64,000 nucleotides of DNA from Bradyrhizobium sp. CSS354 (GCF_029051725.1 NZ_JAACFU010000002.1:496001-560000), one strand, 5' to 3'; shown: positions 17,637 through 27,086, counted from the stretch's first letter. A program made the numbers and translations. Notes: generated by a model not told the origin, from the letters alone.

Positions 17637-18611
17637 ATGACGAAGGATCGCTCGCACTGTTGCACCGAGAGCGCCGCCGACAAGGGGTCGGCGACGGGCA
17701 ACGATGCGCAGGCAGCGATCCTTCCCAGTCTAACCCCGATCCCGCGCCGCTGGAGCTCAATGATCGTCGGAACCTTCCACATGGGATCTGCCGACAGGGG
17801 CTTCGTTGAAGATGGCGAAGGCCCGGTGCGGCCCGTCACGCTGTCGCCGTTCGCTATTGCCTGTCACGCCGTAAGCAACCTGCAGTTCGGCGACTTCGTC
17901 CGTGCCACAGGCTACACGACCGAAGCCGAACGCTACGGCTGGAGTTTCGTCTTCGAGGGGCTCCTGCCGGAAGAGACGCGCACTGCGCAAACGGCGCGCG
18001 TTCGCGAAACGCCCTGGTGGATCCGGGTGTTGCATGCTTACTGGGCGCAACCGGAGGGCCCGTCGAGCAGCATTCTGGACCGGCTCGATCATCCGGTCGT
18101 CCATGTCTCCTGGAATGACGCTCAGGCCTATTGCGCGTGGTCGCGCACGCGGCTTCCGACCGAAGCGGAATGGGAGATGGCCGCACGCGGCGGGTTGGAC
18201 CAGGCCACCTATCCGTGGGGCGATGAGCTTCAGCCAGGCGGCGAGCATCGTTGCAACATCTGGCAGGGCGATTTTCCGAGCCGCAACACTCTGGACGATG
18301 GCTATCTCGGCACGTCGCCCGTCCACGCCTTTGCGCCGAACGGATGCGGCCTGCACAATGTCGCCGGAAATGTCTGGGAATGGTGTGAGGACTACTTTTC
18401 GCCGAGTTATCACCGCCTCACAACATCTCACGATCCCTTGAATCGCGAACTAGCCCCGAACCGCTCGATGCGCGGCGGATCCTTCCTTTGCCACGAATCC
18501 TACTGCAACCGCTACCGCGTCGCGGCGCGAAGCTCCAATTCACCCGATTCGTCATCGAGTAATACCGGCTTCCGTGTCGTGCGCGCTGAACCCCCGCGGG
18601 ATCCGGCATAG
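17637..18611 (+). CDS. Formylglycine-generating enzyme (SUMF1/EgtB-fold)
   Basis: A 324-residue FGE homologue. The catalytic Cys pair is present in GGSFLCHESYCNRYR at residues 285 and 290, together with fold markers LPTEAEWEMAARGG, YPWGDE and NVWEWCEDY. It oxidises the Cys of CxPxR sulfatases to formylglycine in the cytoplasm. The first 42 residues are not conserved; an alternative start at ATG 17760 would begin MIVGTFHMGS. It follows the sulfatase by 3 nt, and the pair is likely co-translated. It is the most divergent of three FGE genes in this window. Confidence 0.92.
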   Translation: MTKDRSHCCTESAADKGSATGNDAQAAILPSLTPIPRRWSSMIVGTFHMGSADRGFVEDGEGPVRPVTLSPFAIACHAVSNLQFGDFVRATGYTTEAERYGWSFVFEGLLPEETRTAQTARVRETPWWIRVLHAYWAQPEGPSSSILDRLDHPVVHVSWNDAQAYCAWSRTRLPTEAEWEMAARGGLDQATYPWGDELQPGGEHRCNIWQGDFPSRNTLDDGYLGTSPVHAFAPNGCGLHNVAGNVWEWCEDYFSPSYHRLTTSHDPLNRELAPNRSMRGGSFLCHESYCNRYRVAARSSNSPDSSSSNTGFRVVRAEPPRDPA

Positions 18612-18612
18612 G

Positions 18613-20403
18613 ATGGCGCCAGCCTCACATGCCGGGAAGCCGGCTCAAGCTGCCGGCATCCGTTTGCTGCCGCTCTTTCTGCGCAACTTCGTGCGCAATC
18701 GCGAGACCGGCCTTGTGCTGGTCGCCATTGTCATCGGACTGCTCAGCGGCGTTCTCGTCGCCACCATCTCGGGCCTCAGCCAGGTGTCACATGCGCTGCT
18801 GTTCGATATTCCCTTCGACGCACATCTCAGCGCCACCGGGGTGATTTCGTGGCAGCGAACACTGCTGATCCCGATGCTCGGCGGCCTTGTGCTCGCGCTG
18901 ATCGGGCTCTACTTCGCCCGACGCGTAAAGGGCCAGCAGCTCGCCGACGCGATCGAGGCGAATGCCCTCTATGGCGGCCGGCTGTCGTTTCGCGGCAGCC
19001 TCCTGATTTCGATGCAGACCCTGCTCTCCAACGGCTTCGGCGGGTCGGTCGGACTGGAGGCCGGCTACACGCAGATCTGCGCGATGTTCGGTTCTCATGT
19101 CGGCCAGCGCCTCGCCGCACGACGTAACGACATGCGGCTCCTGGTCGCCTGCGGCGCCGCGGGTGCGATCAGCGCTGCGTTTTCTGCACCTCTGGCCGGC
19201 GCCTTCTACGCCTTCGAGGTCGTGCTGGGCGCGTACACTTCCGCCGCACTTGTTCCGGTCACCGCCAGCGCCGTTACTGCGTGGCTGGTCGCGCGGCAAT
19301 TGACGCACCAGTCGTTCCTGATGGTGCCCGGCTTCCCCTCACCGGTGTCCGTCGAGATGATCGGGCAAACCGTGCTGATCGGCGTCATCTGCGCCTTCGT
19401 CAGCATTATCGTCATGCTCGCAGTCGCGTTCTCGGAACGGTGCTTTCAGCGCATCACGGTATTCAAGGGATTCGTACGGCCGATCCTCGGAGGCCTGCTG
19501 CTCGGCGGCCTCGCCCTGCTGACGCCGACCGTGCTCGGCGCCGGCCACGGCGCGATGCAGATTCTGCTGGTCAGCAATCCGACCTGGCTCCTGCTCACGA
19601 CCACCATCGTGTTCAAGATCCTGGCCTCCGCCATCTCGCTCGGCTCGGGCTTTCGCGGCGGCCTGTTCTTCGCCTCGCTCCTGCTCGGCGCGCTGATCGG
19701 GCAGCTCTACAGCGTCGTGCTGACCGGGCCTCTTCCCACGATCGCGCTTCAGCCCGGCACCGCCGCGATTGCAGCGCTCGCCGCGCTCGGAACCGGCGTG
19801 CTCGGAGCACCCTTCAGCATGGTCTGTCTCGCGCTCGAGATCACCGGCGATTTCTCCGTCACCGTTGGCGCCGTGGTCGCCTCGTCGGTCTGCGCGCTGA
19901 TCGTCCGCGAGCTGTTCGGATACAGCTTCGCGACATGGCGCTTCCATCTGCGCGGCGAGGCGATCCGCGGCCCGCAGGACATTGGCTGGGTCCGGCAGAT
20001 GAGCGCGGCATCCCTGATGCGCGCCGACTTCGAGAATGCGCTGACGACGATGCCGATCGGCGAGGCGCAAAGGCAGTTCTCGCCGGCGCTGGTCCGCCAA
20101 ATCGTATTGCGCGATCCCAACGGCATCTATGCGGGCATCGTGCCCGCCGCCACGCTGCATTCCGTGGCCAGTCAGGACGAGGAACTGCTCGGGTCGCTGG
20201 CGCAGCAACAGGGTGAATACCTGCTCCCGACCACCCCGGTCCGCGAGATCCTGAAAGCTTTCGAGCGCAGCGAGGCCGACGTCCTTGCAGTCGTCGACGG
20301 CGCCGACAGTCGCACAGCGATCGGCACGCTGAGCGAATCCCACGTGCTGCGGACCTATGGCGAAGAACTTGAGCGTCGGAACCAGGAATTATTTTCCCGT
20401 TAG
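18613..20403 (+). CDS. ClC-family chloride/anion channel or exchanger with C-terminal regulatory region
   Basis: A 596-residue ClC protein with about 11 hydrophobic segments, and a hydrophilic C-terminal region (from ~residue 450) resembling paired CBS domains. The gating-Glu motif reads GGSVGLEAGYTQ and a second pore motif GSGFRGGLFFASLLLG is clear. Start ATG 18613 is 1 nt after the FGE stop. A ClC protein at the end of a sulfatase operon could balance charge or export anion released from desulfation; that link is inference, as ClC proteins normally move chloride, nitrate or fluoride. Confidence 0.88.
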   Translation: MAPASHAGKPAQAAGIRLLPLFLRNFVRNRETGLVLVAIVIGLLSGVLVATISGLSQVSHALLFDIPFDAHLSATGVISWQRTLLIPMLGGLVLALIGLYFARRVKGQQLADAIEANALYGGRLSFRGSLLISMQTLLSNGFGGSVGLEAGYTQICAMFGSHVGQRLAARRNDMRLLVACGAAGAISAAFSAPLAGAFYAFEVVLGAYTSAALVPVTASAVTAWLVARQLTHQSFLMVPGFPSPVSVEMIGQTVLIGVICAFVSIIVMLAVAFSERCFQRITVFKGFVRPILGGLLLGGLALLTPTVLGAGHGAMQILLVSNPTWLLLTTTIVFKILASAISLGSGFRGGLFFASLLLGALIGQLYSVVLTGPLPTIALQPGTAAIAALAALGTGVLGAPFSMVCLALEITGDFSVTVGAVVASSVCALIVRELFGYSFATWRFHLRGEAIRGPQDIGWVRQMSAASLMRADFENALTTMPIGEAQRQFSPALVRQIVLRDPNGIYAGIVPAATLHSVASQDEELLGSLAQQQGEYLLPTTPVREILKAFERSEADVLAVVDGADSRTAIGTLSESHVLRTYGEELERRNQELFSR

Positions 20404-20470
20404 ACGGTCAAAGTCCGGGTTTGAGCGTGACCTTGCCCGAAAGCCGCTCTGCGCTCTTACGGATTAGGCT

Positions 20471-21193
20471 CTATGGCCGCAGGTCCATGTCGATACGCAC
20501 GAAATCTCCTCGATAGGTGACTTCGCCGAGATAGATCACGGTGCGGTCGCTGGTTGTGAAGACGCGACGGACTTCGGCCACGGGAGAGTTCAGGGGCACG
20601 CGCAGCAGCCGCGCCGCCTCGAGATCCGCGGTGCCAATCGTGAGCGTCTGACGGGCGCTGGCGATCGCGGGATCCTTGAGATCGTTGAGGATCGGAATCA
20701 CGGTCTCATTGCGGAAACGCTTTGGCGACCTGCGAAAGATCTTCTCGTCGAGATAGATGGAAATGACGCAGTAAGGCTGCTTCCCGCGTGAGTGCAGACG
20801 GCGCATGAAGACGTATTTCTCGGCCGGCTTGCCGTCCTCGGCAAGCAGCGGCGCGTTGCTGCGGCTCTCCGAGATGTTGATGATCTCCGGAGAGGTGTCG
20901 CGGTACATGTCGGCGAGATCGGACAGCGTAGTCTCGACCTTAAGCCAGCGATCCTGCCGCACGGTGCCCGTGACAAACGTGCCTCGTCCCTGCTGGGCCT
21001 CGATCACGCCGTCGCGGGCAAGCAGCTCGACCGCCTGACGGATGGTGACGCGCGACACGCCGAACTCGGCCGCAAGGTCCTCGTTGGCTGGCAGGCGAAA
21101 GCCACGGGTCCAGGTGCCGCGCGCAATCCGCTGGCGGAAGATGTCGGCAATCTGCGCGTACTTGGGGACGTGACTGTCGGAACTCAATTCCAT
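20471..21193 (-). CDS. GntR-family regulator with UTRA domain
   Basis: A 240-residue regulator: winged helix-turn-helix at residues ~10-75 (NEDLAAEFGVSRVTIRQAVE, wing QGRGTFVTG) and a UTRA domain to the end. It is downstream of, and on the same strand as, the GMC oxidoreductase and MR-type enzyme genes, with 28 nt before it. It probably controls the divergent promoters at 23945-24049, where a good inverted repeat is found. Its 3' end faces the ClC gene. Confidence 0.9.
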   Translation of the reverse strand: MELSSDSHVPKYAQIADIFRQRIARGTWTRGFRLPANEDLAAEFGVSRVTIRQAVELLARDGVIEAQQGRGTFVTGTVRQDRWLKVETTLSDLADMYRDTSPEIINISESRSNAPLLAEDGKPAEKYVFMRRLHSRGKQPYCVISIYLDEKIFRRSPKRFRNETVIPILNDLKDPAIASARQTLTIGTADLEAARLLRVPLNSPVAEVRRVFTTSDRTVIYLGEVTYRGDFVRIDMDLRP

Positions 21194-21221
21194 CTCGCCC
21201 TCCGGAATTCAGGCCGCGCGA

Positions 21222-22817
21222 TCAAGCCATGACCAGCGCGGCACCGCGTTCGCCGATCATCAGGCTGGTCGCATTCGTGTTGGCCGACGTGATCTGCGGC
21301 ATCACCGAGGCATCGATCACCCGCAACCGCTCGACGCCGCGCACGCGCAGCTGCGGATCGAGCACGGCCTGCGCATCCCTGCCCATGCGACAGGTGCCGA
21401 CACAGTGAAACACCGTGCCCCCGGTATTACGCGCAAAGTCCCACAGCCCGGCATCATCCCTTGCCGCCTCGCCCGGCACCATCTCGACGTCCCAGAGCGT
21501 GCGAAACGCCCTCTGCTGATAAATCTCGCGCAGAATCTTCAGGCCCGCAACAATGGTCTTGCGGTCGATTTCCTCGGCAAAATAATTCGGCTCAATGCGC
21601 GGCTGCTTGAACGGATCGGTCGAGCTGATCACAAGCCGTCCACGCGACTTTCCATGGCATTGCCAAACCGAGGCGGTGAAGCCGGAATAGCTGTGCAGCG
21701 GCTCACCGGGCTTGTCGACTGAGAGCGGCATCACGTTGAACTGCACGTCCGGCCGGCCTCCGACCGCGTATTCCGTGCAGGCTGCGCCGCCGACCTGCCC
21801 CGCGCCAACCGTCAACGGACCGCTGCCAGCGAGCATCCACTGCAAGCCCATCTTCGCAAGCTCGACCGGATTTCGGACCTGATCGTTGAGCGAGATCCGC
21901 TCCTTCAGGCGGACGATCAGCCGAGCTTGATAGTGGTCCTGAAGATTGGCGCCCACTTCCGGAGCATCGGAAACGACGGGGATGCCGAGCTTGCGCAGTA
22001 CATCAGCCGGACCGACGCCGGAGAGCTGGAGGATCTGCGGCGACTGCAGGGCCCCACCCGACAGGATGACCTCGCGATCGGCTGTTGCGCTGTGCACCTG
22101 TCCATTGCTAATCCATTCGACGCCGGTCGCGACGTGACCGTTGAAAACGACCCTGCTGACATGCGCATGGGTGATGATGGAAAGATTCCGACGGCCGGCA
22201 ACCGGTTGCAGAAACGCGGAGGCGGAGCTGGTCCGCCAGTGGCGCCCGATGCCGAGCTGGTAAGTGCCGACGCCGAGCGTGGTTGCGCCGTTGAAGTCGG
22301 GATTGGGTGGCAGGCCAAACTGCACACCCGCCTCGACCCAGGCCCTGGATGCCCGATTGTCGTTGCGGAGATCAGAGACCTCGAACTCCCCAAGGCCACC
22401 GTGAAACTGGCTCTCGCCGCCGCGGTAGCGTTCGTAGCGCCGGAAATAAGGCAGGAGTTCGCGATAGCTCCAGCCATCGGCGCCGAGGCGGTCCCAATCG
22501 TCAAAATCTTCGTGCTGGCCGCGGATGAAGATCAGGCCGTTGATCGATGAGGACCCGCCGAGCACACGACCGCGCGGCCAGACAATGGCGCGGCCCCCGC
22601 TTCCCTCCGATGGTTCTGTCCTGAACAGGCGCGAGAAGCGTTCGTTGTAGATGGTCCGGTAGTATCCGACCGGAAGCCTGAGCCAAAAGTTCCGGTTCGA
22701 TCCACCGGCTTCCAGCAGCAGCACGCGGCAGGCGGGATCGGCTGATAACCGGTTTGCGACCACGCAGCCGGCGGAGCCCGCGCCGACGATAATGTAATCG
22801 TAGCCGTGCGATGACAT
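21222..22817 (-). CDS. GMC-family FAD oxidoreductase (choline/alcohol dehydrogenase-like)
   Basis: A 531-residue GMC flavoprotein. The FAD Rossmann motif IIVGAGSAGCVVANRLS is at residues 9-25, the first GMC signature is GRVLGGSSSINGLI near residue 85, and the active-site His lies in FHCVGTCRMG near residue 470, with a later Asn in ANTNATSLMIGE. It oxidises an alcohol to an aldehyde. The start (ATG 22817) overlaps the stop of the MR-type gene by 1 nt. Substrate unknown; with an SsuABC-type transporter divergent, a hydroxy-sulfonate or sugar derivative is possible. Confidence 0.92.
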   Translation of the reverse strand: MSSHGYDYIIVGAGSAGCVVANRLSADPACRVLLLEAGGSNRNFWLRLPVGYYRTIYNERFSRLFRTEPSEGSGGRAIVWPRGRVLGGSSSINGLIFIRGQHEDFDDWDRLGADGWSYRELLPYFRRYERYRGGESQFHGGLGEFEVSDLRNDNRASRAWVEAGVQFGLPPNPDFNGATTLGVGTYQLGIGRHWRTSSASAFLQPVAGRRNLSIITHAHVSRVVFNGHVATGVEWISNGQVHSATADREVILSGGALQSPQILQLSGVGPADVLRKLGIPVVSDAPEVGANLQDHYQARLIVRLKERISLNDQVRNPVELAKMGLQWMLAGSGPLTVGAGQVGGAACTEYAVGGRPDVQFNVMPLSVDKPGEPLHSYSGFTASVWQCHGKSRGRLVISSTDPFKQPRIEPNYFAEEIDRKTIVAGLKILREIYQQRAFRTLWDVEMVPGEAARDDAGLWDFARNTGGTVFHCVGTCRMGRDAQAVLDPQLRVRGVERLRVIDASVMPQITSANTNATSLMIGERGAALVMA

Positions 22818-23944
22818 CAGGCGGTCCGGTACTGTTCGATCGACGCGAGATCAGGCGTGAGGCCGAGACCCGGCCCGTCGCCGAGCTCGATCGTTCCGTC
22901 CCGGACTTCAAGCACGGGACCACAGAAGCGATCGCGGAGCGGGTTCTCATTGCAATCGACTTCCAGCAGCCCGTCCCCGCCGACGCCGGCCAGAAGGTGG
23001 GCCGATGCAAGAAGTCCGACGCCGGCGCCAAGATAATGCGGACAGAACATCTTTCCTGACTGCAGGATGTCGCGGGCGATGCCCTCGCAAGCCGACAGTC
23101 CACCCCATTTCGCGATATCAGGCTGGACCACGCCGAGAACCGGCTCGCCCAGCACCTCGGCAAATCCGGCGTGGCTGGCGATGTTCTCGCCGGCGGCGAG
23201 CGGAAAGCGGATCTTCTCGCGGAGCTGCTTCCACTCCTGCCGCGGGCGGTCGGCGCGGATCGGCTCCTCGAGCCAGCCGAGGCCGAAGGCCTCCAGCTGC
23301 GGAGCAAGCTCAAGCGCCTGAGCGATGGTCCAGGCCTGGTTGACGTCGGCGGCAAGCACGCCCTCGCCAACAAGCCGCCGCAGTGCTGCAAGATTGGCGC
23401 GGTCGACAGCTGGATCAAAACCTATCTTCAGTTTCAGGGCGCGGTAACCGCGTGCAAGCGCTGCCTCCGCCGTTTTCTCCGATCCGATCGGATTGATGCC
23501 GCTGGCGTAGACCTTGATCCTGTTCCGAGATCCGCCGAGCAACTTCCACAGCGCAACGTTCTGGCGGCGCGCGTGGAGATCCCAGACAGCAAGATCGATG
23601 CCGGCGATCGCCTGCGCGAAGGGACCCGCTTCGCCGGATTGCAGCGCGAGCACCGAGGTTCCCTGCGTCAGGCGCTCGAAAGCAGCTGATGGTCCTTGCG
23701 CCTTGAATCCGACAAGGGCCGGCGCGAGCACCTCGTTGACCAGCCGAACACGATGCTCGGCGCCCGGCGCTGGAAAATTGCACCACACCTCGCCCCAACC
23801 CACGTAACCGTCCGTATCCTCGACGCGAACGAAAACAGCAGGCCGATCGGCCATCCGCCCGAACGAGGTGGTGACGTGTGTCGTCAACGGATAGCGATAG
23901 CCGAAAGCCTGGAGGCTGCGAATGGTGAAAGACGACGATGTCAT
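22817..23944 (-). CDS. Mandelate racemase/muconate lactonizing enzyme family protein (enolase superfamily)
   Basis: A 375-residue enolase-superfamily enzyme. The KxK pair is K171/K173 (ALKLKIG), metal ligands are D200 (ADVNQ), E226 (WLEEP) and E253 (AGEN). ATG 23944 was chosen over 23974 because homologues start shortly before the strand TIRSLQAFGYRYPL. Members catalyse acid-sugar dehydration, racemisation or lactonisation. It is the first gene of the GMC/GntR operon and divergent from an ABC importer. Confidence 0.9.
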   Translation of the reverse strand: MTSSSFTIRSLQAFGYRYPLTTHVTTSFGRMADRPAVFVRVEDTDGYVGWGEVWCNFPAPGAEHRVRLVNEVLAPALVGFKAQGPSAAFERLTQGTSVLALQSGEAGPFAQAIAGIDLAVWDLHARRQNVALWKLLGGSRNRIKVYASGINPIGSEKTAEAALARGYRALKLKIGFDPAVDRANLAALRRLVGEGVLAADVNQAWTIAQALELAPQLEAFGLGWLEEPIRADRPRQEWKQLREKIRFPLAAGENIASHAGFAEVLGEPVLGVVQPDIAKWGGLSACEGIARDILQSGKMFCPHYLGAGVGLLASAHLLAGVGGDGLLEVDCNENPLRDRFCGPVLEVRDGTIELGDGPGLGLTPDLASIEQYRTA

Positions 23945-23966
23945 GCTCAAAAGGCCTGCTATGCCT

Positions 23967-23994
23967 ATGACCAAAGGCGCTCTTGTATGGTCAT
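23967..23994. promoter_or_regulatory. Inverted repeat ATGACCA-N14-TGGTCAT, candidate GntR operator
   Basis: A perfect 7-bp inverted repeat in the 105-nt region between the MR-type gene and the divergent permease gene. A TATAAT at 24001-24006 (plus strand) could be a -10 for the transporter, although no good -35 is found at 17 nt. Its position between the two transcription units makes it the best operator candidate for the GntR regulator at 20471-21193. Confidence 0.6.
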
Positions 23995-24049
23995 CCTATT
24001 TATAATATGACTTGGAAAACATCAACCGCTATCCAGGTGGACGCGTCGA

Positions 24050-24820
24050 ATGAACGGAGCTGGCGTAAGACGCTTTGGTCTCGGATTGATTCCGTGGGTC
24101 GGTGCAATCCTGCTCTGGTACACGGTGCGCTGGAGCGGCTTCGTCAATGTCTCGCTGATCCCCGCGCCGCACCAGGTCGCCGCCAAGTTCTTCGAGCTCC
24201 TCACGAAGGAAGGCCTCCTCGTCGACATCTTCGTCTCGACCAGACGCGTCTTCTTCGGCGTCGCGCTCGGGATTCTTGCAGCGGTGCCCGTTGGCTTCCT
24301 GCTCGGCTGGTATCGCCCGGCCCGCACCTTCGCCGACCCGATGATCAACTTTTTCCGCGCGCTGCCACCAATCGCGCTGATCCCGCTGGTGATTGTCTAT
24401 TTCGGCGTGGACGAGGTCGCAAAACTGGTCATCCTGTTCTACGCCTCATTCTTCTCCGGCGTGATCGTGATGTATGAAGGCGTCTCGCAGATCACGCCCC
24501 TCTACATCCGCGTAGCGCAGACGCTCGGCGCGAGTCAGGCGGAAATCTTCCGCAAGGTCATCATTCCCCTCACCGTCCCGCATATCCTCACCGCGTTGCG
24601 GGTCGCATTGGGTGTGGCGTGGGCGACTCTCGTTGCATCCGAGCTGATCGCGGCCCAGCGCGGACTTGGTGCGATGATCCAGAATGCCTCGACCTATTTC
24701 CTGCTCGATGTCATTTATGTCGGCATCATTTGCATCGGCCTCATCGCTCTGATCATGGACATGATCCTGCGCAGGATCACGGCGCGGCTGTTGGTGTGGC
24801 AGGATCGGGTCGTCGCATGA
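24050..24820 (+). CDS. ABC permease, nitrate/sulfonate/taurine type (SsuC/TauC)
   Basis: A 256-residue permease with six hydrophobic segments and the EAA-type loop AQTLGASQAEIFRKVIIPLT around residue 160, typical of SsuC/TauC. It overlaps the ATPase gene by 4 nt. Family members import aliphatic sulfonates, taurine, nitrate or pyrimidine precursors; the neighbouring enzymes do not identify the cargo. Confidence 0.92.
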   Translation: MNGAGVRRFGLGLIPWVGAILLWYTVRWSGFVNVSLIPAPHQVAAKFFELLTKEGLLVDIFVSTRRVFFGVALGILAAVPVGFLLGWYRPARTFADPMINFFRALPPIALIPLVIVYFGVDEVAKLVILFYASFFSGVIVMYEGVSQITPLYIRVAQTLGASQAEIFRKVIIPLTVPHILTALRVALGVAWATLVASELIAAQRGLGAMIQNASTYFLLDVIYVGIICIGLIALIMDMILRRITARLLVWQDRVVA

Positions 24821-25626
24821 CGAAGCGTGCGCGATTCGAAAACGTTTCGTTGTCTTTTGAGACTCCGAAGGGCCGGCTCAACGTCGTCGAGGACGTCAGC
24901 TACGACATCAACGATGGCGACTTCATCGCCGTGATCGGGCCCTCCGGCTGTGGCAAGACCACGATGATGAGCATGCTCGCGGGTTTCCAGAGGCCGACGA
25001 CCGGAAATGTGCTGTTCGACGGACGTCCCGTCGCGGGTCCCGGACCCGAGCGCGGCGTCATCTTTCAGGAGTATGGAGTCTTCCCGTGGCTGACTGTGAA
25101 GCAGAACATCGCTTTCGGCCTGACGCTCAGCGCCAACCGCGTCGCGGCAGGCGAGCGCGATGCCATCTGCGATCACTATCTGGGTCTGATGGGATTGTCC
25201 GACTTCGCCAGCTCCTATCCCAAGCATTTGTCCGGCGGCATGCGTCAGCGGCTCGCGATCGCGCGTGCCTACGCTGTCAAGCCGCAGTTCCTGCTGATGG
25301 ATGAGCCGTTTGGCGCACTCGATGCCCAGACCCGTTCCAACATGCAGAACCTGCTGCTCAAGGTGCTTGAGACTGAAGGCAAGACGGTCATGCTGATCAC
25401 CCACTCCGTGGAAGAGGCGATCTATCTCGCCTCCCGAATCGTCGTGGTGACCGCCCGGCCGGCACGGATCAGGGAGATCATCGACGTGCCGTTCGCCTAT
25501 CCGCGCGATGAATCGATCCAGGAGCGGCCCGAATTCGGCGAGCTGCGAAGCTACATCAAGCAACTGGTGATGGACGAGTATCGCGCCCAGCAGGCGCAAA
25601 TGCGTCCGGCATCATTCTCGGAATAA
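24817..25626 (+). CDS. ABC transporter ATPase, nitrate/sulfonate/taurine type (SsuB/TauB)
   Basis: A 269-residue ATPase: Walker A GPSGCGKTT, Q-loop FQEYGVFPW, signature LSGGMRQR, Walker B FLLMDEPFGALD and H-loop ITHSVEEA. ATG 24817 overlaps the permease stop (ATGA); the frame is open further upstream but that part lies inside the permease gene. Confidence 0.93.
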   Translation: MTKRARFENVSLSFETPKGRLNVVEDVSYDINDGDFIAVIGPSGCGKTTMMSMLAGFQRPTTGNVLFDGRPVAGPGPERGVIFQEYGVFPWLTVKQNIAFGLTLSANRVAAGERDAICDHYLGLMGLSDFASSYPKHLSGGMRQRLAIARAYAVKPQFLLMDEPFGALDAQTRSNMQNLLLKVLETEGKTVMLITHSVEEAIYLASRIVVVTARPARIREIIDVPFAYPRDESIQERPEFGELRSYIKQLVMDEYRAQQAQMRPASFSE

Positions 25627-25648
25627 CAAGCAAACTGGAGGATACACC

Positions 25649-26644
25649 ATGGATCGCAGACAATTTCTGGGCACGACGGCGGGCCTTGCGCTTGGCACCT
25701 TCACGGCCTCGGCACCGGCGATCGCGCAAGCGAAAACGAAGGTCCGCGTCGGTTATCTTCACACTGTCGCCGTCGATGGCCAGATCTGGACCGGCATGGA
25801 TCGCGGTTCCTTCGAAAAGCAGGGCCTCGATCTCGAGCTGCGACAATTCAACACCGGCTTGGAGATCTTCCAGGCGCTGATCGGCGGCAGCCTCGACGTG
25901 CTGGCAACCGGCGCCGTGCTTTCGAACTTCCCGGCCCGGGGTCAGGGCAAGGTGTTCCTGATCAACGACATTGAGGTCGCGACGGCACAGCTCTGGGTTC
26001 GCGGCGACCAGGGCATCAAGTCGTTTGAGGACCTTAAGGGCAAGCGGATCGCGACCGCGACCGGTACCACCGCGCATGTGTTCTTGGATACCGCGCTTCG
26101 CGCCAACAAGGTCGATCCGAGGGAGGTCGAACTCGTTAACCAGACCATGCCAGCCGCCGTGACCGCCTTTATCTCCGGCGCGGTACCGGCCGTCGCTCTT
26201 TGGGTACCCTTCAACGTCACGGTTCGCGACAAGGTGCCAGGCGCGGTCAAGCTCGCCGATGCATCAGCCTACTATCCAAAGGCCGCTATCATCGGCGGCT
26301 GGGCGGCGGCCAACGATTATTACGAGCCAAACAAGGAAACGCTGGCGAAGCTCATCCGTGGTTGGGCGGATGCCAATGACTACATCATCGCGAACAGTAC
26401 CGAAGCAATGGATAAACTGCAAAAGGACCACTATAGCCAAACACCGCTGGCGGACATCAACGAGTCATTTAAGGCCCAGAAGATGTTCACGTCCAAGGAC
26501 TGGAAGCGCATGTATTCAGACGGGACGGTCACCAACTGGCTGCAGCAATCTACGGATTTCTTCATGGCCAATGCAGGCATCAAGGATTTCACGCCGGCAA
26601 GCAAATATTTCGACCCCAGTCTGTATCTAAAAACAATCGTGTGA
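25649..26644 (+). CDS. ABC substrate-binding protein, SsuA/NMT1 type, Tat-exported
   Basis: A 331-residue binding protein. The Tat signal MDRRQFLGTTAGLAL ends at AIAQA near residue 28. The body has the NMT1/SsuA pattern: RVGYLHTVAVDG, then GGSLDVLATGAV and DLKGKRIATATGTTAH. GGAGG is 8 nt upstream of ATG 25649. Third gene of the transporter operon, whose likely end is the stem-loop at 26663-26683. Confidence 0.92.
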   Translation: MDRRQFLGTTAGLALGTFTASAPAIAQAKTKVRVGYLHTVAVDGQIWTGMDRGSFEKQGLDLELRQFNTGLEIFQALIGGSLDVLATGAVLSNFPARGQGKVFLINDIEVATAQLWVRGDQGIKSFEDLKGKRIATATGTTAHVFLDTALRANKVDPREVELVNQTMPAAVTAFISGAVPAVALWVPFNVTVRDKVPGAVKLADASAYYPKAAIIGGWAAANDYYEPNKETLAKLIRGWADANDYIIANSTEAMDKLQKDHYSQTPLADINESFKAQKMFTSKDWKRMYSDGTVTNWLQQSTDFFMANAGIKDFTPASKYFDPSLYLKTIV

Positions 26645-26662
26645 TCTTATCGCGGAAGCTGG

Positions 26663-26683
26663 CGGCTCCGTTGCAAGGAGCCG
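26663..26683 (+). terminator. Stem-loop after the SsuA-type gene, weak terminator
   Basis: CGGCTCC, loop GTTGCAA, GGAGCCG: a perfect 7-bp stem 19 nt after the binding-protein stop. No U-tract follows, so it would be a Rho-assisted or processing stem if it acts at all. Confidence 0.45.
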
Positions 26684-26834
26684 TAGCACCCGCGCTCTCT
26701 ACATCATAAAATAGGCTTCCGTGCGAAAGCTAATCAGTCGATGATATGGCTTCGGTTTACTTGGAGCCTACTGGCGGCGAAACCGCCTCTTTTGCATAAC
26801 TAAGCGACCACAGCTGCGGCTTCATTGGCCCTTC

Positions 26835-27086
26835 TCATTCACTGTAGGATCGCTGTTGCCCTGTTTCGGCCGTCTTGTTCGAAGACAAGCAACGCCGCGC
26901 CCGCTCTATCTGGACGTCGGTAGTACCCTGACTACGGGCATACATTTCAGCCAGGGCTGCTGAATACCTTGCTACGTAGTATCTGACTTCCGAGCAGGAG
27001 ATCCGGTCTCCGGGCCTGTGTTGGCGTGCGGCATACGCGTCAGAGCTCATCGTGATCAGGAACAAAACGGCAGACGCGACCTTCAT
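26835..27086 (-). CDS. Small secreted protein of unknown function
   Basis: An 83-residue protein with a Sec signal (MKVASAVLFLITMSSDAYAA) and a short mature part with two cysteines (ISCSEVRYYVARYSAAL and RARRCLSS), probably a disulfide pair in the periplasm. GGAGG lies 6 nt upstream of the ATG (TACGGAGGTAGCA). The pattern YVARYSAALAEMYAR with a second Cys recurs in small secreted proteins I associate with Bradyrhizobium. Function unknown. Confidence 0.75.
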   Translation of the reverse strand: MKVASAVLFLITMSSDAYAARQHRPGDRISCSEVRYYVARYSAALAEMYARSQGTTDVQIERARRCLSSNKTAETGQQRSYSE

